Source: Progne subis subis (lineage: Eukaryota > Chordata > Aves > Passeriformes > Hirundinidae). Taken from it: DNA of 64,000 bases. Below, in pieces: positions 62,281 to 64,000 of this stretch. The position numbers were made by a program, and so were the translations under genes. The stretch's first letter is position 1; each line of letters begins with the position of its first letter. The notes under the pieces are model-generated. The model saw only the letters and a program-made list of their open reading frames with translations, was not told the DNA's origin and searched no databases. Location: the NCBI GenBank assembly GCA_022316685.1, contig JAKJHU010000016.1:434001-498000 (forward strand). The letters run 5' to 3'.

Positions 62281-64000
62281 ATGTCTGCCTCACCCTTACA
62301 AGAGACTTTTCTGATGGACTGCAGAAGGACGGTGCTGTAGACTGGGATGATTTATTCACCTGATTGTAGTCATTGCGTTGCCTTGGGCTGGGTGTGCGGG
62401 AACAGGGATAAAAGAAACTATATTAAATGTTGAAACAGGAGGTGAAGTCAGAATTACTTGAGTTTTTATTGAAATTCTGTTTACAGTGCTTTGCTTAGAG
62501 AAATATTTGTGAATACTTGCATTAGTTGCAGATTTTTCTATGCTTTTACCTTACCATGAATCGAGCAGTGGTCTAGCACGTGAGTGAAGGAAAAATAAAT
62601 ACTGACCAGAGAAAAAATACTGTCAAAGATCATGAAAGGAAGAAAATTGCCAGTAGACTAGCAAACCAGTCCAGCAAGGCAGGTTTCAATTTACTCTTAG
62701 TTATATACTAAGTTATTGGGGGGGGAGGACAGACCAGATGAGATGTTAAAAGTTTGAGTTACTGCACAGAAATATAAACATGTTTGCGGCCATGCTAAAA
62801 GATTATTTTAGTTCTAGGAGTGTAATTGATAGAGGTTTATTAGTTTAGATGACAGAATGAGAGAAGTTCCGTGGGTTTGTTTCTGATGCACATTTGCAAA
62901 AAACATGCAATGTCTTTTGAAGATGTCCATCCTAAAAATCAAGCCTGGCAGGTTTAATAATGGCCTTGAAATCAAAGCCTAGGCCTATGGCTAGCCACCC
63001 AAAAGTAATCTGACATGGAAATGTTTTAAAAGCATGAATGGTATGTAGTGTAAAGGATCCTTTAAATTTTTAGAGTTCTTGCTTTTTGCTACAGTTACTG
63101 TGGTTGAAAGATAATTAGTTAATTAATAGCACCTTTTTATTACAGGTATTTAAATTCCAAAGTGTAGTGTAGATGCTGTCACTTAGGGTTTGATAGTGAT
63201 CATGGGAGGAAATCAGGGAAAGTCTAACTCTGAACGTGTGTTTTTATGTCCAAGTTTCTTACTGTATAGCAACTTTCCCTTGTATGCCAGACAATTGCTG
63301 TTTATAAACCACAAAGATCAACTCTTAAGCACTCCAGGTGGTGTGTATTAGTGCAGCATGCAGAAATAAACTCTTTATTTCATGCCAAAATTTACAGTAA
63401 TCAGCAAAGCTGTTTTCTGAAGAGCCCTTCACATGGGTGTAAGGGAATTTGTGCTTACTCCAAGACACTAAGTTTTATCTACTTAACAGTAGAAATCCCA
63501 TTTCAAAATACTAATTAGTTTTGAAATGAATAATGACCTTTAGCCTGAGTGCTCAGATGAGATGACTTACTCCAGTAAGTATGAGTCAGCAGAAGTACAG
63601 ATATACATACAAATGCTGGAGCAAAATGTTCATTAGCTCTGCAGTTCTTTGCCAAATTAATTCTTTAGTTGACTGAAAATTCTAAAGCAGACATTTTCCT
63701 GAAGCTCAGTTTTACCAGGAACGGCAAACTTTACTAGGTATTATGATGTCTGGACCAGACTCTGAAATAATTGATTTAGCAAAGACCTTGAGTTTAGCTC
63801 TTGGCCAAGAACTACCAATTCATTTCTACGAAGAACACTCAGTTCATCATCCTAATAAAATTATCTTTTCCTCTGTGATGGTATCTTTTTTTCTCCCACA
63901 TTTTCAACCCAGATGAGCAGCTGCTACTAAGTAGCTCAGTTTCCAGCAGGACCAGTCCTTCCTTCTGCTTCTGGATTCCTTTCTCACAGCAGCATCACCA

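Larger units (their letters stand above)
58174..64000 (+). other. SLCO5A1: SLCO5A1 intron 3 (start only, at least 5.8 kb)
   Basis: Begins with GTAAAG after exon 3 and runs off the right edge. No further OATP coding sequence is visible, so the next exon (expected to begin by completing an Asp codon and continue with the conserved TM7 region) is outside. It contains an ATATT microsatellite at 58716-58755, a possible ancient MIR-like fragment near 61720-61790 and a CpG-rich patch at about 61880-62280. Confidence 0.85.

Overview
This is a 64 kb piece of a vertebrate nuclear genome, almost certainly avian. The evidence is a single gene split by very long introns, a dense GC-rich CpG island at its 5' end, and interspersed repeats that are dominated by CR1 LINE fragments, with two avian-type retroviral LTRs. 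A short tRNA-Ile-like SINE fused to a CR1 3' tail, around 47.2 kb, resembles the passerine-specific TguSINE1 type. I therefore lean towards a songbird or close relative (inference).

The gene is SLCO5A1 (organic anion transporter OATP5A1) on the plus strand. The window holds its 5' half. Coding exon 1 is at 19719-20652 (residues 1-311 plus one base), exon 2 at 51734-51866 and exon 3 at 57953-58173. Together they encode about 429 residues: the cytosolic N-terminus, transmembrane segments 1-6, the OATP signature region and the lysine-rich loop before TM7. All three junctions have consensus GT/AG sites and compatible phases (1, 2, 1). The Kazal-like extracellular domain and TM7-12 lie beyond the right edge.

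Layout: 1-18.2 kb is upstream flank with no gene I can support. It holds CR1 fragments, homopolymers, a 102-bp tandem duplication and a 270-bp A/C-only tract. From 18.2 to 20.65 kb is the CpG island with the putative promoter, a probable untranslated first exon and intron, a leader with four short upstream ORFs, and coding exon 1. Intron 1 (31.1 kb) contains CR1 copies, the tRNA-derived SINE and microsatellites. Intron 2 (6.1 kb) carries two LTRs of one family in opposite orientation about 100 bp apart. Intron 3 (partial, 5.8 kb) contains an ATATT microsatellite and an unusual CpG-rich patch near 62 kb.

I found no CRISPR array, operon, functional tRNA gene or other novel multi-gene system. 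The observations worth following are the leader architecture, the intronic CpG-rich patch, the inverted LTR pair and the tRNA-derived SINE.
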